Assembly (NCBI GenBank): GCA_963971225.1
Contig: OZ020267.1
Location: 85,673,648 to 85,737,647, forward strand
Source: Melieria omissa
Taxonomy: Eukaryota; Arthropoda; Insecta; Diptera; Ulidiidae
Reading direction: 5' to 3'
Length of the DNA: 64,000 nucleotides
The notes below the pieces were generated by a model. The model was not told the DNA's origin. It did not search any database and saw only the letters and a program-made list of their open reading frames with translations. Numbering within the stretch: position 1 is the first letter of the stretch; each line of letters opens with the position of its first letter. Below are positions 40,930-52,151 of this stretch, one piece after another. Both the position numbers and the translations under genes were made by a program.

Positions 40930-41706
40930 TTACCTGTTATTTGTTTTTTCTATCATCAAATTTTGTCGATCACCTTTTCTGCGGTTTGATGTATCATTGC
41001 GTTCGCTTTCAATTCGATCCGAATTATCACGATGCTTTTTATAACATTCTCGTGCCCAATGCCCTGGATTATTGCAGTAATTGCATTTGCCTGGTCGCCT
41101 AATTGTGTTGTTGCTGCCGTTGTTTCTATTTGTACTGCTTTTGCTTTTATTTCTGCTCAGTGCATATGCCGTGCCGGAGTTTACCGTTTGCCCTTGACTT
41201 ACATTGTCCTCTGCTTGCCTTAAGTTCATAATTGCTTCTTCGTTAACATTGAAAAACTAACGGATCATCTTATCCGTTAGTTTTTCAATGTTTTGATCTG
41301 TGCTTGGCACTGCATACCATGCAGTTCTCACGTGATCAAACTTTGGAGGTAGACTGCTCAGAATTTTTGCAATAAGCATTGGAGTTTTCTGCTCCAAATC
41401 TAAATCTTTCAGTCGTTGTGCTATGAAGTCGGAAACACGTTCCGTTTTATCCATTTTCAAATTCATAAATTTTGCTAAGAGTACTTGCGCTGACTGCTCA
41501 CTTTTCTCTGCATGTACAGTTCTCAGCCTTGCCCACATTTGTGCTGCAGTTGAGCAATCGCTTAAATGCTTGAGCTGCTCCAACTGTAAGCCACGCATTA
41601 GGAAAGCTTGCGCCTCTGCCTCTTTCTCTTCCGATGCCGTTGCATTTGTGCTAGGACGTGTGCTCGTACCCAATATGTACGGCTTAAGTTTATTTTCCGT
41701 CATATA
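40930..41706 (-). pseudogene. Copia Gag, unit 1, 5' end lost
   Basis: It begins inside Gag at the Tc1 border (TENKLKPYILG...). The UBN2-like capsid region (RLRTVHAEKSEQSAQVLLAKF) is followed by a palindromic 21-bp duplication (41245-41292) that adds a stop after LTDKMIR; Gag resumes at 41229 and has a CCHC knuckle (CNYCNNPGHWAREC). It ends at 40930; protease follows in another frame, with an A6 run at the change. Confidence 0.88.
41245..41292. repeat. Perfect 21-bp inverted repeat with 6-nt loop
   Basis: Arms 41245-41265 and 41272-41292, loop CATCTT. The left arm is an inverted extra copy of the gag codons in the right arm. Same at 48907-48954 and 56564-56611. Confidence 0.93.
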
Positions 41707-42149
41707 CACTCATGGACAAAATAATAGGTGTGAGCACTTTTATGTCAATATTTAGAAAGCGATTTAAGGAATTCAATTGACTACTTTTTATTTCGATGAG
41801 TAGCAGTAAAAACACAAAGAAAAGTATTAAAACTTGTAACATTTCGTTTTATATAAACGATTATTTATTCATTTTTTCAATATTGCTTGGACAAAATAAT
41901 AGGTGTAATAAAATAGGCAGCGAATTCACGGCTAAGTTTTAAACTTACATTAATTTTTAAAATATAAACTTAGTAACGTTACTAGTTTCCTGTATAACCG
42001 CCATTATTTTGTAAAATTTTGCACACCCTTCTGGGCATAGACGCTATTAAGTTTTGGCAGGTCTCCAATGGTATTTTATAGCAAATATCCTGGACTTTCT
42101 GCCATAATTGGTTTTAGTTTTGGATATTAATTGTAGCCAATGGTTTTCC

Positions 42150-42376
42150 TAGATCACCCCCCACAAATTCTCAATGGGGTTTAGATCGAAGGACTGACTT
42201 GGCCATGTCAATACTGTCACGTTATTGTCCTTGAACCAAATATTCAATAGCTTTGGTGTATGCTTGGGATCATTATCCTGCTGAAATTTCCAAATTAATC
42301 ACATGTTTTCTTCAGCATAGGGGAGCATAACGTTTTGCAAAATGTTTTTGTGTACCGTACTGATCATGGTGTCCTT
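42150..42376 (-). pseudogene. Tc1 transposase C-terminal part, unit 1
   Basis: The minus strand reads ENM, a TGA-type stop, [18 protein letters not shown], then [19 protein letters not shown] and TAG: the second Asp and third catalytic residue (Glu) of a DD34E transposase. Broken by the stop and cut at 42377 by the LINE. Confidence 0.8.
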
Positions 42377-42389
42377 TATTAGATAAATA

Positions 42390-43662
42390 AACAAAAGCTG
42401 GATATAGTAAAGAACTACACGTATCTAGGAGTAACTTTTTCCAGCTCGGCACTAGGGAAATGCGCGACTGATTCGGCCATCAAAAAGGGTAGAGTTGCAT
42501 TAGGCGCGGCTCTTCAGACCTTAAGCAATTGCAAAGCGGATTCTTGGGATGGAAGAGTCAAACTCTTTGATAATGTTATCTCTTCGTCTCTTCTATACGC
42601 GGCCCAAGTCTGGGGCTTAAGGTACACCGACCAATTGGAGATTGTCCAAACTACGTACTTCAAAAAACTTCTTGCATTACCAAAAGCTACTCCAAATGCA
42701 CTTCTAAGACTTGAGCTGGGTCTATATAAAGTTGCCTCAAAGATTTTTAAAGCCGCCTGGAACTACATTATCAAAGTGCTTCAAATGGATCAAAACCGTT
42801 TACCAAAAATCGCCCTTCTTAGATTATTTCATCTCCATCAGTCCTCAGTGGCACAAATGGAATACAACTGGGTTACTCAGTTTAACTGTTTCCTGGATAA
42901 AATTGGTTTACAAAATATGTGGGAATCTCTAAATGCAGAAAACTGGCTAAGCATGAAACCAGTTGCTTTCGAACGCTTCGACCGCCACCTGAAATTTCAA
43001 GATGTACTCAGCTGCGCAAGTACTTCTTCTCTTAACTGTAAGTTACTTAGGGCACTTGATGATAAGGTAGCAGCTTACTTATTTCACCGCAACCAATTTT
43101 ATATGAGCAAGGTTTTCGCCCAACTTCGCTTGTCAACCAAATACGTTCTAAGGTTTTGCATTAAAGGCTTAATTTATAAAATTGATCAAAATAATATTTG
43201 TAAGCTGTGCAACCTTATAACTTTTGAAACTCTACGACATTTTCTCCTAGAGTGTCCGAGTTTCCTTCAAATTAGAAGGCGATACGTACAGAGCTACCTT
43301 GCCCAAACAAATGACCACTTAAATGCATTGGCAAATTGCTATGACCCGTACCCGATCAAAATGTTGTACTATTATATTGTAAACAGCCTTAGATTAAGAG
43401 CAACCTTGTTAAATGAATAACATTACACAAACATCTATATTATGCCAAACCATATTGTTGTAAATACGACTACCATATTGTTGTACCATATATTCACTTT
43501 TTTGTATAGGTATATACCTTGTAAAGTACTTCATATCATGTAAATTATTTCATATCTTATTGTTCCGACATCTTTTTACACTATACCTGCTTAATAGTTC
43601 TTTAAGTGAAACCCCTGCTACAAACGATACGTTTAAAGCAGTAAATGAAATAAATAAATAAA
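42390..43662 (+). mobile_element. 5'-truncated LINE, unit 1
   Basis: A plus-strand non-LTR retrotransposon 3' end with a 13-bp target duplication TATTAGATAAATA (42377-42389 and 43663-43675) and a (TAAA)n tail. It lacks the RT catalytic core and everything upstream, as is usual for 5' truncation during target-primed insertion. Confidence 0.92.
42395..43420 (+). CDS. LINE ORF2 C-terminal region, unit 1
   Basis: An uninterrupted frame of 341 codons from the truncation point to TAA at 43420. It starts in the RT thumb region (KNYTYLGVTFSSSALGK), then LLYAAQVWGLRYTDQLEIVQ and LLALPKATPNALLRLELGLY, which are typical of the region after RT in Jockey/LOA/CR1-group LINEs, and ends with a CCHC-like zinc motif (CKLCN...HFLLEC). 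No start codon belongs to it; it is a 3' piece. The clean frame suggests a young insertion. Clade is not assigned. Confidence 0.85.
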   Translation, partial: KLDIVKNYTYLGVTFSSSALGKCATDSAIKKGRVALGAALQTLSNCKADSWDGRVKLFDNVISSSLLYAAQVWGLRYTDQLEIVQTTYFKKLLALPKATPNALLRLELGLYKVASKIFKAAWNYIIKVLQMDQNRLPKIALLRLFHLHQSSVAQMEYNWVTQFNCFLDKIGLQNMWESLNAENWLSMKPVAFERFDRHLKFQDVLSCASTSSLNCKLLRALDDKVAAYLFHRNQFYMSKVFAQLRLSTKYVLRFCIKGLIYKIDQNNICKLCNLITFETLRHFLLECPSFLQIRRRYVQSYLAQTNDHLNALANCYDPYPIKMLYYYIVNSLRLRATLLNE

Positions 43663-43765
43663 TATTAGATAAATAGGACCTACACCCCTGCCAAGAAAAA
43701 TAATTCTAAGCCATGATGTTTCCCCCGCCATGCTTTATGGTCTTCTTGGTGAAGCGAATGTGGAA

Positions 43766-44107
43766 TTACTTGCCTTTTGGTCTTCGAACGTTCCTTCCGC
43801 AATCATTGCAAAACAAATTAATTTTTGTTTCATCGCTCCAAAGGATGTTTCGCCACTTTTTTTCGCCCACAGGACCACACCATTCGTGATGGGTTGATGC
43901 AAATTCTTTTCTCATGGTTAAATGTCTTCTTCTAAGAAGAGGAACGTTGAGGGCTATTCTTCCAGGCAAATTTGGATCTATCAACCTAAGCCGAATCGTT
44001 CTGGAACTGATCCGAAACGGCATATCAGCTAAAATTGCATTTGACGAATTGAAGGGGTCCTGTTTGGCGAGAAATCCTATGCGATGGTCATCAGTTGCGC
44101 TAGTCAA
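43766..44107 (-). pseudogene. Tc1 transposase N-terminal/central part, unit 1
   Basis: It contains the second helix-turn-helix region (ISSRTIRLRLIDPNLPGRIA), LTMRKEFASTHHEW and the first catalytic Asp in NILWSDETKINLF, then GRNVRRPKGK. The N-terminal first helix-turn-helix lies upstream in other frames (about 44110-44280). It joins the C-terminal part at 42376 across the LINE. Confidence 0.83.
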
Positions 44108-44493
44108 TTAAGGACGCCCACGTGTTTCCGCGCCGGATTTGAGCTTTAAAGCATTTATAACAAACTTCTGATACCAACACAATGCATTTGTTATAAATTT
44201 ATTCGTTTTCCCAGGCTTTTTAGCTCTTTCACAAGACGTCTTTCTTCTGGTGTGCAATGAGGTTTACGACCCCTCTAAAAACGCAAAAATGCGTTACATT
44301 TTATCACGAAATACTTTTTTTAACATATTAATTTTCGAGCCTTGGCAAATTATCGGTATATAGCACAGAGAAAACCAGCGAAATAAAAGCAACGCTTCAC
44401 ACACCTATTTTTTTGTCCAACATATTTTTTCACTGAAAACACAAAACGTATGCGCACAGTCGAAATAAATGTTTATGATTGACAAACTCAGTG

Positions 44494-45381
44494 TAAATAT
44501 AATTAAAGGGTTACGCCACTGTAACCGCTAAAAAAATTGGGTTTTTTTTGTGATTTTTTTCCTCGCTTTCAAAAAGTTTGTAGAAGAAGTTATTCACAGG
44601 TGTTATTTTTGACACAGCAATACACACTGCATCCTCCTAGGCTATGTTTTCCCTGCAGGGCTTCACGGCACGCAGCACTGAAGGTGCAATTTTGAATCTG
44701 CGCCAAAATAAAAAATTCCTGTTAATCTAGAGGCTTTTTGCTAGAGAAGATCGGGTGGATTTTTAAAAATATTGATTTTTAAACTTTTGGCAGGAGTTTC
44801 AAAAAATTTTTTGATTTTTGAGGTAAAAAATGACATGTCTTTTGTTAATTAAAAATCAACAAATCGAGTTATCAAAAATTCCACACGATCTTCTCTAGAT
44901 AATGTTATTGTTAAGATCCAGTCAAAATTTTAAGTCAAAATATTGAAAATTGTTCGAGTTGTGCCGCGTGCCATTTGGAAAAATCGTGTTTCGAGAAAAG
45001 CGCGTTCAAAGTTTTGGGAATGGTTTTCTATGGGCATAACTGAAAAATTCGAGATGCAAAAATTGTTTACCATTAGTCGGCAATGCCAGGACCATAGAGC
45101 TGGCCTTCAAGGTTCAAAAATGCCTCATTCGCCTCCTTCCTGACTGATTTATTGAGCGAGCGCGCCTCTTTCGCCGTGTCGCTCAAAGCGGAAAAGTTCG
45201 CGGAAGCGAGAACGTCGCATACACCCGCTTCGGCATACGCGTGACGCGCTTGGCGGTAACCTCGTATTTCGCATAAAAATTTTTTATTTTATGCATAAAA
45301 CGTTTTGTTTCTTATTCTATAGGGTTCAAACTATTTTTTAAGCCAATAAAAAAAAAATCGATTTTTTTTTAATTTTACATG
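44494..45381. other. Unidentified spacer of unit 1
   Basis: No Copia and no gene. Begins AAAGGGTTACGCCACTGTAA; near 45240 it has GACGCGCTTGGCGGTAACCTC, perhaps a decayed inverted partner. A phrase near 44985-45020 (GTTTCGAGAAAAGCGCGTTC) is shared with the MITE at 6700-7428, so it is probably a related non-autonomous element. It ends at the duplication junction (ACATG). Confidence 0.45.
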
Positions 45382-46116
45382 CGTGAACCAATAGCTTCTC
45401 TGTAAGGAAAATTTTCATCATCAGAAACACCTTCATATTTTGTGTAAATCATTCCAGGCACTGTTGGGGCAGAGACAGAAGAACAATTAGTGTGATTAAA
45501 ACGATTAAGTATTCGATTTATATATGCCGACTGATAAATCTTTAATTTTCTCTTCTCTCGCTCCCTCTTAATCTGCATACCGACGAAAAATTCTGCTTCT
45601 TTATACGTTATACAAAATTCTTTATGTAGTTTATTTAGCATATTCATAATTAAATTCGTATCATTGCCGCAAAGTAAACCGTCATCAATGTAGAGTGCCA
45701 AATATAAAATAAAACGCTGAGATGTGTATGTGAACACACACTGGTCAGCTGATGACTGCTTAAATCCGCTACGCAATAGAAAATCGACTATCTTTTTGTT
45801 CCATTGTCTGGAAGCCTGTTTAAGGCCGTATATTCCTTTTTTCAACATACAAATTCGATCATCTACAGCAAATCCATATGGCTGCTCCATATAAATCACG
45901 TCATCTAAGTCTCCATGCAAAAACGCCGTTTTGACATCGAATTGGTATATTTCAAAGTTTTCTGCTGCAGCGATCGACAGTAAAATTCGAACTGATTCAT
46001 ACCGCACTACAGGCGCGTATATTTCATCGTAGTCTATTTTAAATTTTTGTAAACATCCCCGTGCTACAAGTCTAGCTTTGAACTTTTCGATTTCTCCTTT
46101 TGCGTTTAATTTCTTC
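45382..46116 (-). pseudogene. Copia RT fragment, unit 2
   Basis: RT from YAPVMRYESVR through DVKTAFLHGDLDDVIYMEQPYG (the 50 bp missing from unit 1 is present), KKGIYGLKQASRQW and YIDD (LALYIDDGLLCG) to EAIGSRM, where it runs into the junction. The MITE at 46121 cuts its upstream side. Confidence 0.9.
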
Positions 46117-46120
46117 TTAA

Positions 46121-46617
46121 CCCATTAAGCCCTGAGCGTTGCGTTTGCGCAACGTTTGGGAATTTCGCTACATTAAGTAATTCATAAAGATATAAGACTT
46201 GAAAATGGGTAGAATTGGATTCGAATTGATCGTTTTAGATTCTGCCATACCGAAATTTCAAAATTTTTTAAATATTCATATCTTTTTTTCGATCCAAAGT
46301 CAAAGGTTTTTTTTGGGGAATTTTTGAAATTCAATTAAAAATACTTATTCTTCAAACCTATCAAAATCCCTTTGTGGGCTGCATTTTGTAATGCTAAACT
46401 ATTTAAAAATAAGTTTAAAAAAATTTTTTTTTTTTTAAATTTTATGTTTTGTATGTGATTAAGGCCCAAATTGCGTTTGCGCAACGTACCCTCCTGGTTC
46501 AGGGGGTGGGGGTATGAATTATTTTCTTGATTTTTTTTCTTGATTAGGTCAATTACTAAGATTGTGCAAAATTTTATGGAAATCGCACAAGCCCTTCTGG
46601 GGTCAGGTTTTAATGGG
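46121..46617. mobile_element. piggyBac-type MITE in Copia RT, unit 2
   Basis: 497 bp, TTAA at 46117-46120 and 46618-46621, near-identical to 13891-14386. Unit 1 has the empty TTAA site at about 38955. Confidence 0.93.
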
Positions 46618-46625
46618 TTAAACAC

Positions 46626-48530
46626 TCAACGATTCGTAATTACGTGCTTGTCAGGAGTGCGGGAAACTAACACCCAAGTTTTGTTCTCTTGTAGAGATTG
46701 TAACTCCTCATCAATAGCCTTTTGCCATTTTCTGGCATCTGCGCTATTCATTGCCTCCTCGAGACTATTTGGCTCAAGCTCTGCCATAAAAACTTCAGCA
46801 ATATTAAGATCTTCATCTTCTCTGTTTGATTTCTTCCTCAAACGCGTGTTATAAGGGCTTCTTGGTAATGCCAATCTGGGATCTAAGACCACGGCCGCGC
46901 TGTCATTGTCGTTTACGTTGTCTGACTCTTTCGATTCATTAGCTTGATGCTCTGGTGAGTAACTTTGCGTGTGCGTTTCTATGATTTCATGTGGCTCCCT
47001 TTGTTTTTCATTAAAAATTACATCACGTCGTATATAAATTTTCTTCGAACTAACCTCATAGACTCTGTAGGCTTTACTTTCATCATTGTAACCGATCATG
47101 ATACATTTCATTGAATTTTTCTCCCATTTAGTTCATTTTTTTGTCTGACTCTTTCGATTCATTAGCTTGATGCTCTGGTGAGTAACTTTGCGTGTGCGTT
47201 TCTATGATTTCATGTGGCTCCCTTTGTTTTTCATTAAAAATTACATCACGTCGTATATAAATTTTCTTCGAACTAACCTCATAGACTCTGTAGGCTTTAC
47301 TTTCATCATTGTAACCGATCATGATACATTTCATTGAATTTTTCTCCCATTTAGTTCGTTGTTCTTTTGGTATGTGCACAAAAACTTCACTGCCAAAAAC
47401 CTTCAAGTGCTTAACACATGGTTTGCGTCCGAACCACAGCTCATAAGGGGTGGCTCCACCAATTACTTCTGACGATATTCGGTTTCTGAGGTACACAGCC
47501 GTGTCTGTAGCTTCACCCCATAAGTACAATGGTAAATCTTTAGAATGTAGCATGGATTTTGCGGTTTCAACTATAGTTCTGTTCTGCCGTTCAATAAAGC
47601 CATTTTGCTCTGGCGCTCTAGGAGTAGAAAATTGTTGTTTGATACCTTTTGATAATAGAAACTCCTTCACGGCATTGTTACGAAATTCTAAACCACCATC
47701 AGATCTCAACTTCTTAATGCTGTGGCCATCTGCTCGCACGTCAGCATAAAGTTGCTTTAATTTATCCAAAACATCGCTCTTCTCCTTCAGAAAGTACACG
47801 AAACAATATCTAGAAAAATCATCTTTTAATAACATAAAATAATTAGCACCGCCAATCGATGGCGAGCTCATTTTTCCACATAAATCAACATGAAACGTCT
47901 CACCAGGAATTTTCGATCGATTTGCACCAGATTTGTCGAACATCAAACGATGTTGCTTACCAAGAGCACAGCCTTCACAAAACGGATTTGCTGCGTCGAT
48001 AGTATCAAAAACCAGCCCTTTAACGATTTTGTTGTTGTTCATTTTCCGTAAAGTTTCAAAATTAACGTGACCTAGGCGTTCATGCCAAACTTTTATTGAA
48101 GCCGCGTTGTTCAAATCAGCAATATTCACAGGTTTTAAATTCATTCTATACAGCTTACTTTCACGATACCCATCAGCCAAAATACGATCACCTTTCTTGA
48201 ATATAACGCGTTGACCGCTTTTAAGAAATATTACATCCATACCTTTTCCTGTTGCTTGCGAAATTGACACAAAATTTCTGTCCAGATCGGGAACGTAGAG
48301 TACACTTTAAGTGTGTAAATAGCGTCGGTCTTATCCGAATTTATCACGCGCACATCGACGTCACCTTGGCCAACAGCACACAATTTTCTGCCATCACCAA
48401 CACGAACCTTACAAAAATCTTTTGGAAAAGTTGAGTAATTCTTAAAGAACTCCTTCTGAAAACTCATATGATCCGAGGCCCCCGAATCAGCATACCAATT
48501 ACTTTGAACGTTGTTACTTGCCGAACTCAT
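46626..48530 (-). pseudogene. Copia protease, integrase and linker, unit 2
   Basis: Same order and lesions as unit 1: protease DSGAS, a one-base loss before LYVPDLDRN, integrase with HHCC and D,D,E, then the 223-bp tandem duplication (about 46912-47357), and the linker, which stops at the MITE. Confidence 0.9.
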
Positions 48531-48591
48531 TAAAATTGATTGTAACGTAAATAGTTCTTCTTCTTCATTTCTTTGCAGTTCATAAACTTTG

Positions 48592-49368
48592 TTACCTGTT
48601 ATTTGTTTTTTCTATCATCAAATTTTGTCGATCACCTTTTCTGCGGTTTGATGTATCATTGCGTTCGCTTTCAATTCGATCCGAATTATCACGATGCTTT
48701 TTATAACATTCTCGTGCCCAATGCCCTGGATTATTGCAGTAATTGCATTTGCCTGGTCGCCTAATTGTGTTGTTGCTGCCGTTGTTTCTATTTGTACTGC
48801 TTTTGCTTTTATTTCTGCTCAGTGCATATGCCGTGCCGGAGTTTACCGTTTGCCCTTGACTTACATTGTCCTCTGCTTGCCTTAAGTTCATAATTGCTTC
48901 TTCGTTAACATTGAAAAACTAACGGATCATCTTATCCGTTAGTTTTTCAATGTTTTGATCTGTGCTTGGCACTGCATACCATGCAGTTCTCACGTGATCA
49001 AACTTTGGAGGTAGACTGCTCAGAATTTTTGCAATAAGCATTGGAGTTTTCTGCTCCAAATCTAAATCTTTCAGTCGTTGTGCTATGAAGTCGGAAACAC
49101 GTTCCGTTTTATCCATTTTCAAATTCATAAATTTTGCTAAGAGTACTTGCGCTGACTGCTCACTTTTCTCTGCATGTACAGTTCTCAGCCTTGCCCACAT
49201 TTGTGCTGCAGTTGAGCAATCGCTTAAATGCTTGAGCTGCTCCAACTGTAAGCCACGCATTAGGAAAGCTTGCGCCTCTGCCTCTTTCTCTTCCGATGCC
49301 GTTGCATTTGTGCTAGGACGTGTGCTCGTACCCAATATGTACGGCTTAAGTTTATTTTCCGTCATATA
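48592..49368 (-). pseudogene. Copia Gag, unit 2
   Basis: Identical in layout to unit 1, including the palindrome-induced stop (48907-48954) and the CCHC knuckle. Confidence 0.88.
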
Positions 49369-50051
49369 CACTCATGGACAAAATAATAGGTGTGAGCACT
49401 TTTATGTCAATATTTAGAAAGCGATTTAAGGAATTCAATTGACTACTTTTTATTTCGATGAGTAGCAGTAAAAACACAAAGAAAAGTATTAAAACTTGTA
49501 ACATTTCGTTTTATATAAACGATTATTTATTCATTTTTTCAATATTGCTTGGACAAAATAATAGGTGTAATAAAATAGGCAGCGAATTCACGGCTAAGTT
49601 TTAAACTTACATTAATTTTTAAAATATAAACTTAGTAACGTTACTAGTTTCCTGTATAACCGCCATTATTTTGTAAAATTTTGCACACCCTTCTGGGCAT
49701 AGACGCTATTAAGTTTTGGCAGGTCTCCAATGGTATTTTATAGCAAATATCCTGGACTTTCTGCCATAATTGGTTTTAGTTTTGGATATTAATTGTAGCC
49801 AATGGTTTTCCTAGATCACCCCCCACAAATTCTCAATGGGGTTTAGATCGAAGGACTGACTTGGCCATGTCAATACTGTCACGTTATTGTCCTTGAACCA
49901 AATATTCAATAGCTTTGGTGTATGCTTGGGATCATTATCCTGCTGAAATTTCCAAATTAATCACATGTTTTCTTCAGCATAGGGGAGCATAACGTTTTGC
50001 AAAATGTTTTTGTGTACCGTACTGATCATGGTGTCCTTTATTAGATAAATA

Positions 50052-51320
50052 AACAAAAGCTGGATATAGTAAAGAACTACACGTATCTAGGAGTAACTTT
50101 TTCCAGCTCGGCACTAGGGAAATGCGCGACTGATTCGGCCATCAAAAAGGGTAGAGTTGCATTAGGCGCGGCTCTTCAGACCTTAAGCAATTGCAAAGCG
50201 GATTCTTGGGATGGAAGAGTCAAACTCTTTGATAATGTTATCTCTTCGTCTCTTCTATACGCGGCCCAAGTCTGGGGCTTAAGGTACACCGACCAATTGG
50301 AGATTGTCCAAACTACGTACTTCAAAAAACTTCTTGCATTACCAAAAGCTACTCCAAATGCACTTCTAAGACTTGAGCTGGGTCTATATAAAGTTGCCTC
50401 AAAGATTTTTAAAGCCGCCTGGAACTACATTATCAAAGTGCTTCAAATGGATCAAAACCGTTTACCAAAAATCGCCCTTCTTAGATTATTTCATCTCCAT
50501 CAGTCCTCAGTGGCACAAATGGAATACAACTGGGTTACTCAGTTTAACTGTTTCCTGGATAAAATTGGTTTACAAAATATGTGGGAATCTCTAAATGCAG
50601 AAAACTGGCTAAGCATGAAACCAGTTGCTTTCGAACGCTTCGACCGCCACCTGAAATTTCAAGATGTACTCAGCTGCGCAAGTACTTCTTCTCTTAACTG
50701 TAAGTTACTTAGGGCACTTGATGATAAGGTAGCAGCTTACTTATTTCACCGCAACCAATTTTATATGAGCAAGGTTTTCGCCCAACTTCGCTTGTCAACC
50801 AAATACGTTCTAAGGTTTTGCATTAAAGGCTTAATTTATAAAATTGATCAAAATAATATTTGTAAGCTGTGCAACCTTATAACTTTTGAAACTCTACGAC
50901 ATTTTCTCCTAGAGTGTCCGAGTTTCCTTCAAATTAGAAGGCGATACGTACAGAGCTACCTTGCCCAAACAAATGACCACTTAAATGCATTGGCAAATTG
51001 CTATGACCCGTACCCGATCAAAATGTTGTACTATTATATTGTAAACAGCCTTAGATTAAGAGCAACCTTGTTAAATGAATAACATTACACAAACATCTAT
51101 ATTATGCCAAACCATATTGTTGTAAATACGACTACCATATTGTTGTACCATATATTCACTTTTTTGTATATATACCTTGTAAAGTACTTCATATCATGTA
51201 AATTATTTCATATCTTATTGTTCCGACATCTTTTTACACTATACCTGCTTAATAGTTCTTTAAGTGAAACCCCTGCTACAAACGATACGTTTAAAGCAGT
51301 AAATGAAATAAATAAATAAA
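50052..51320 (+). mobile_element. 5'-truncated LINE, unit 2
   Basis: Copy of 42390-43662 with the same TATTAGATAAATA flanks (50039-50051 and 51321-51333). Four bases are missing in a GTATAGGTATATA run near 51165. Confidence 0.92.
50057..51082 (+). CDS. LINE ORF2 C-terminal region, unit 2
   Basis: Same 341-codon frame as at 42395-43420 with no change that I can see in the product. Confidence 0.85.
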   Translation, partial: KLDIVKNYTYLGVTFSSSALGKCATDSAIKKGRVALGAALQTLSNCKADSWDGRVKLFDNVISSSLLYAAQVWGLRYTDQLEIVQTTYFKKLLALPKATPNALLRLELGLYKVASKIFKAAWNYIIKVLQMDQNRLPKIALLRLFHLHQSSVAQMEYNWVTQFNCFLDKIGLQNMWESLNAENWLSMKPVAFERFDRHLKFQDVLSCASTSSLNCKLLRALDDKVAAYLFHRNQFYMSKVFAQLRLSTKYVLRFCIKGLIYKIDQNNICKLCNLITFETLRHFLLECPSFLQIRRRYVQSYLAQTNDHLNALANCYDPYPIKMLYYYIVNSLRLRATLLNE

Positions 51321-51423
51321 TATTAGATAAATAGGACCTACACCCCTGCCAAGAAAAATAATTCTAAGCCATGATGTTTCCCCCGCCATGCTTTATGGTC
51401 TTCTTGGTGAAGCGAATGTGGAA

Positions 51424-51765
51424 TTACTTGCCTTTTGGTCTTCGAACGTTCCTTCCGCAATCATTGCAAAACAAATTAATTTTTGTTTCATCGCTCCAAA
51501 GGATGTTTCGCCACTTTTTTTCGCCCACAGGACCACACCATTCGTGATGGGTTGATGCAAATTCTTTTCTCATGGTTAAATGTCTTCTTCTAAGAAGAGG
51601 AACGTTGAGGGCTATTCTTCCAGGCAAATTTGGATCTATCAACCTAAGCCGAATCGTTCTGGAACTGATCCGAAACGGCATATCAGCTAAAATTGCATTT
51701 GACGAATTGAAGGGGTCCTGTTTGGCGAGAAATCCTATGCGATGGTCATCAGTTGCGCTAGTCAA
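51424..51765 (-). pseudogene. Tc1 transposase central part, unit 2
   Basis: Copy of 43766-44107 (first catalytic Asp in NILWSDETKINLF); same product. Confidence 0.83.
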
Positions 51766-52151
51766 TTAAGGACGCCCACGTGTTTCCGCGCCGGATTTGA
51801 GCTTTAAAGCATTTATAACAAACTTCTGATACCAACACAATGCATTTGTTATAAATTTATTCGTTTTCCCAGGCTTTTTAGCTCTTTCACAAGACGTCTT
51901 TCTTCTGGTGTGCAATGAGGTTTACGACCCCTCTAAAAACGCAAAAATGCGTTACATTTTATCACGAAATACTTTTTTTAACATATTAATTTTCGAGCCT
52001 TGGCAAATTATCGGTATATAGCACAGAGAAAACCAGCGAAATAAAAGCAACGCTTCACACACCTATTTTTTTGTCCAACATATTTTTTCACTGAAAACAC
52101 AAAACGTATGCGCACAGTCGAAATAAATGTTTATGATTGACAAACTCAGTG

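Larger units (their letters stand above)
37410..41706 (-). mobile_element. Copia element, unit 1 (5' end lost)
   Basis: A Ty1/copia retrotransposon on the minus strand with 3' LTR (37410-37602), pol and gag. Its 5' side is missing: gag is cut at TA 41705-41706 by a Tc1 element and what lies beyond that Tc1 is not Copia. Domain order gag-PR-IN-RT-RH is diagnostic. Most of it is repeated in units 2 and 3. Confidence 0.93.
41707..44491 (-). mobile_element. Tc1 element with IR/DR ends, unit 1, hosting a LINE
   Basis: The left end CACTCATGGACAAAATAATA follows TA (41705-41706); the right end, reversed, CACTGAGTTTGTCAATC, is followed by TA (44492-44493). A second copy of the GGACAAAATAATAGGTGT motif lies about 177 bp inside the left end (41887) and, reversed, near 44400-44425, the outer/inner direct-repeat plan (IR/DR) of Tc1-like elements such as Sleeping Beauty. 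Transposase is on the minus strand and is split by a LINE at 42390-43662. Confidence 0.82.
45382..49368 (-). mobile_element. Copia, unit 2 (truncated at both ends)
   Basis: Copy of the unit 1 Copia from the RT palm to gag; RNase H and the LTR are missing at the duplication junction, gag is cut by Tc1 as in unit 1. Carries a MITE at 46121-46617. Confidence 0.92.
49369..52149 (-). mobile_element. Tc1 element, unit 2, hosting the LINE
   Basis: Copy of 41707-44491 with both ends, inner repeats, transposase pieces (about 49812-50038 and 51424-51765) and the same LINE. Confidence 0.85.

Noticed and set aside
42635..43420. Start of the LINE protein at 42635
   Set aside because: The frame is open back to the truncation point at 42395 and the upstream residues match LINE RT thumb sequence, so no start codon is meant there.
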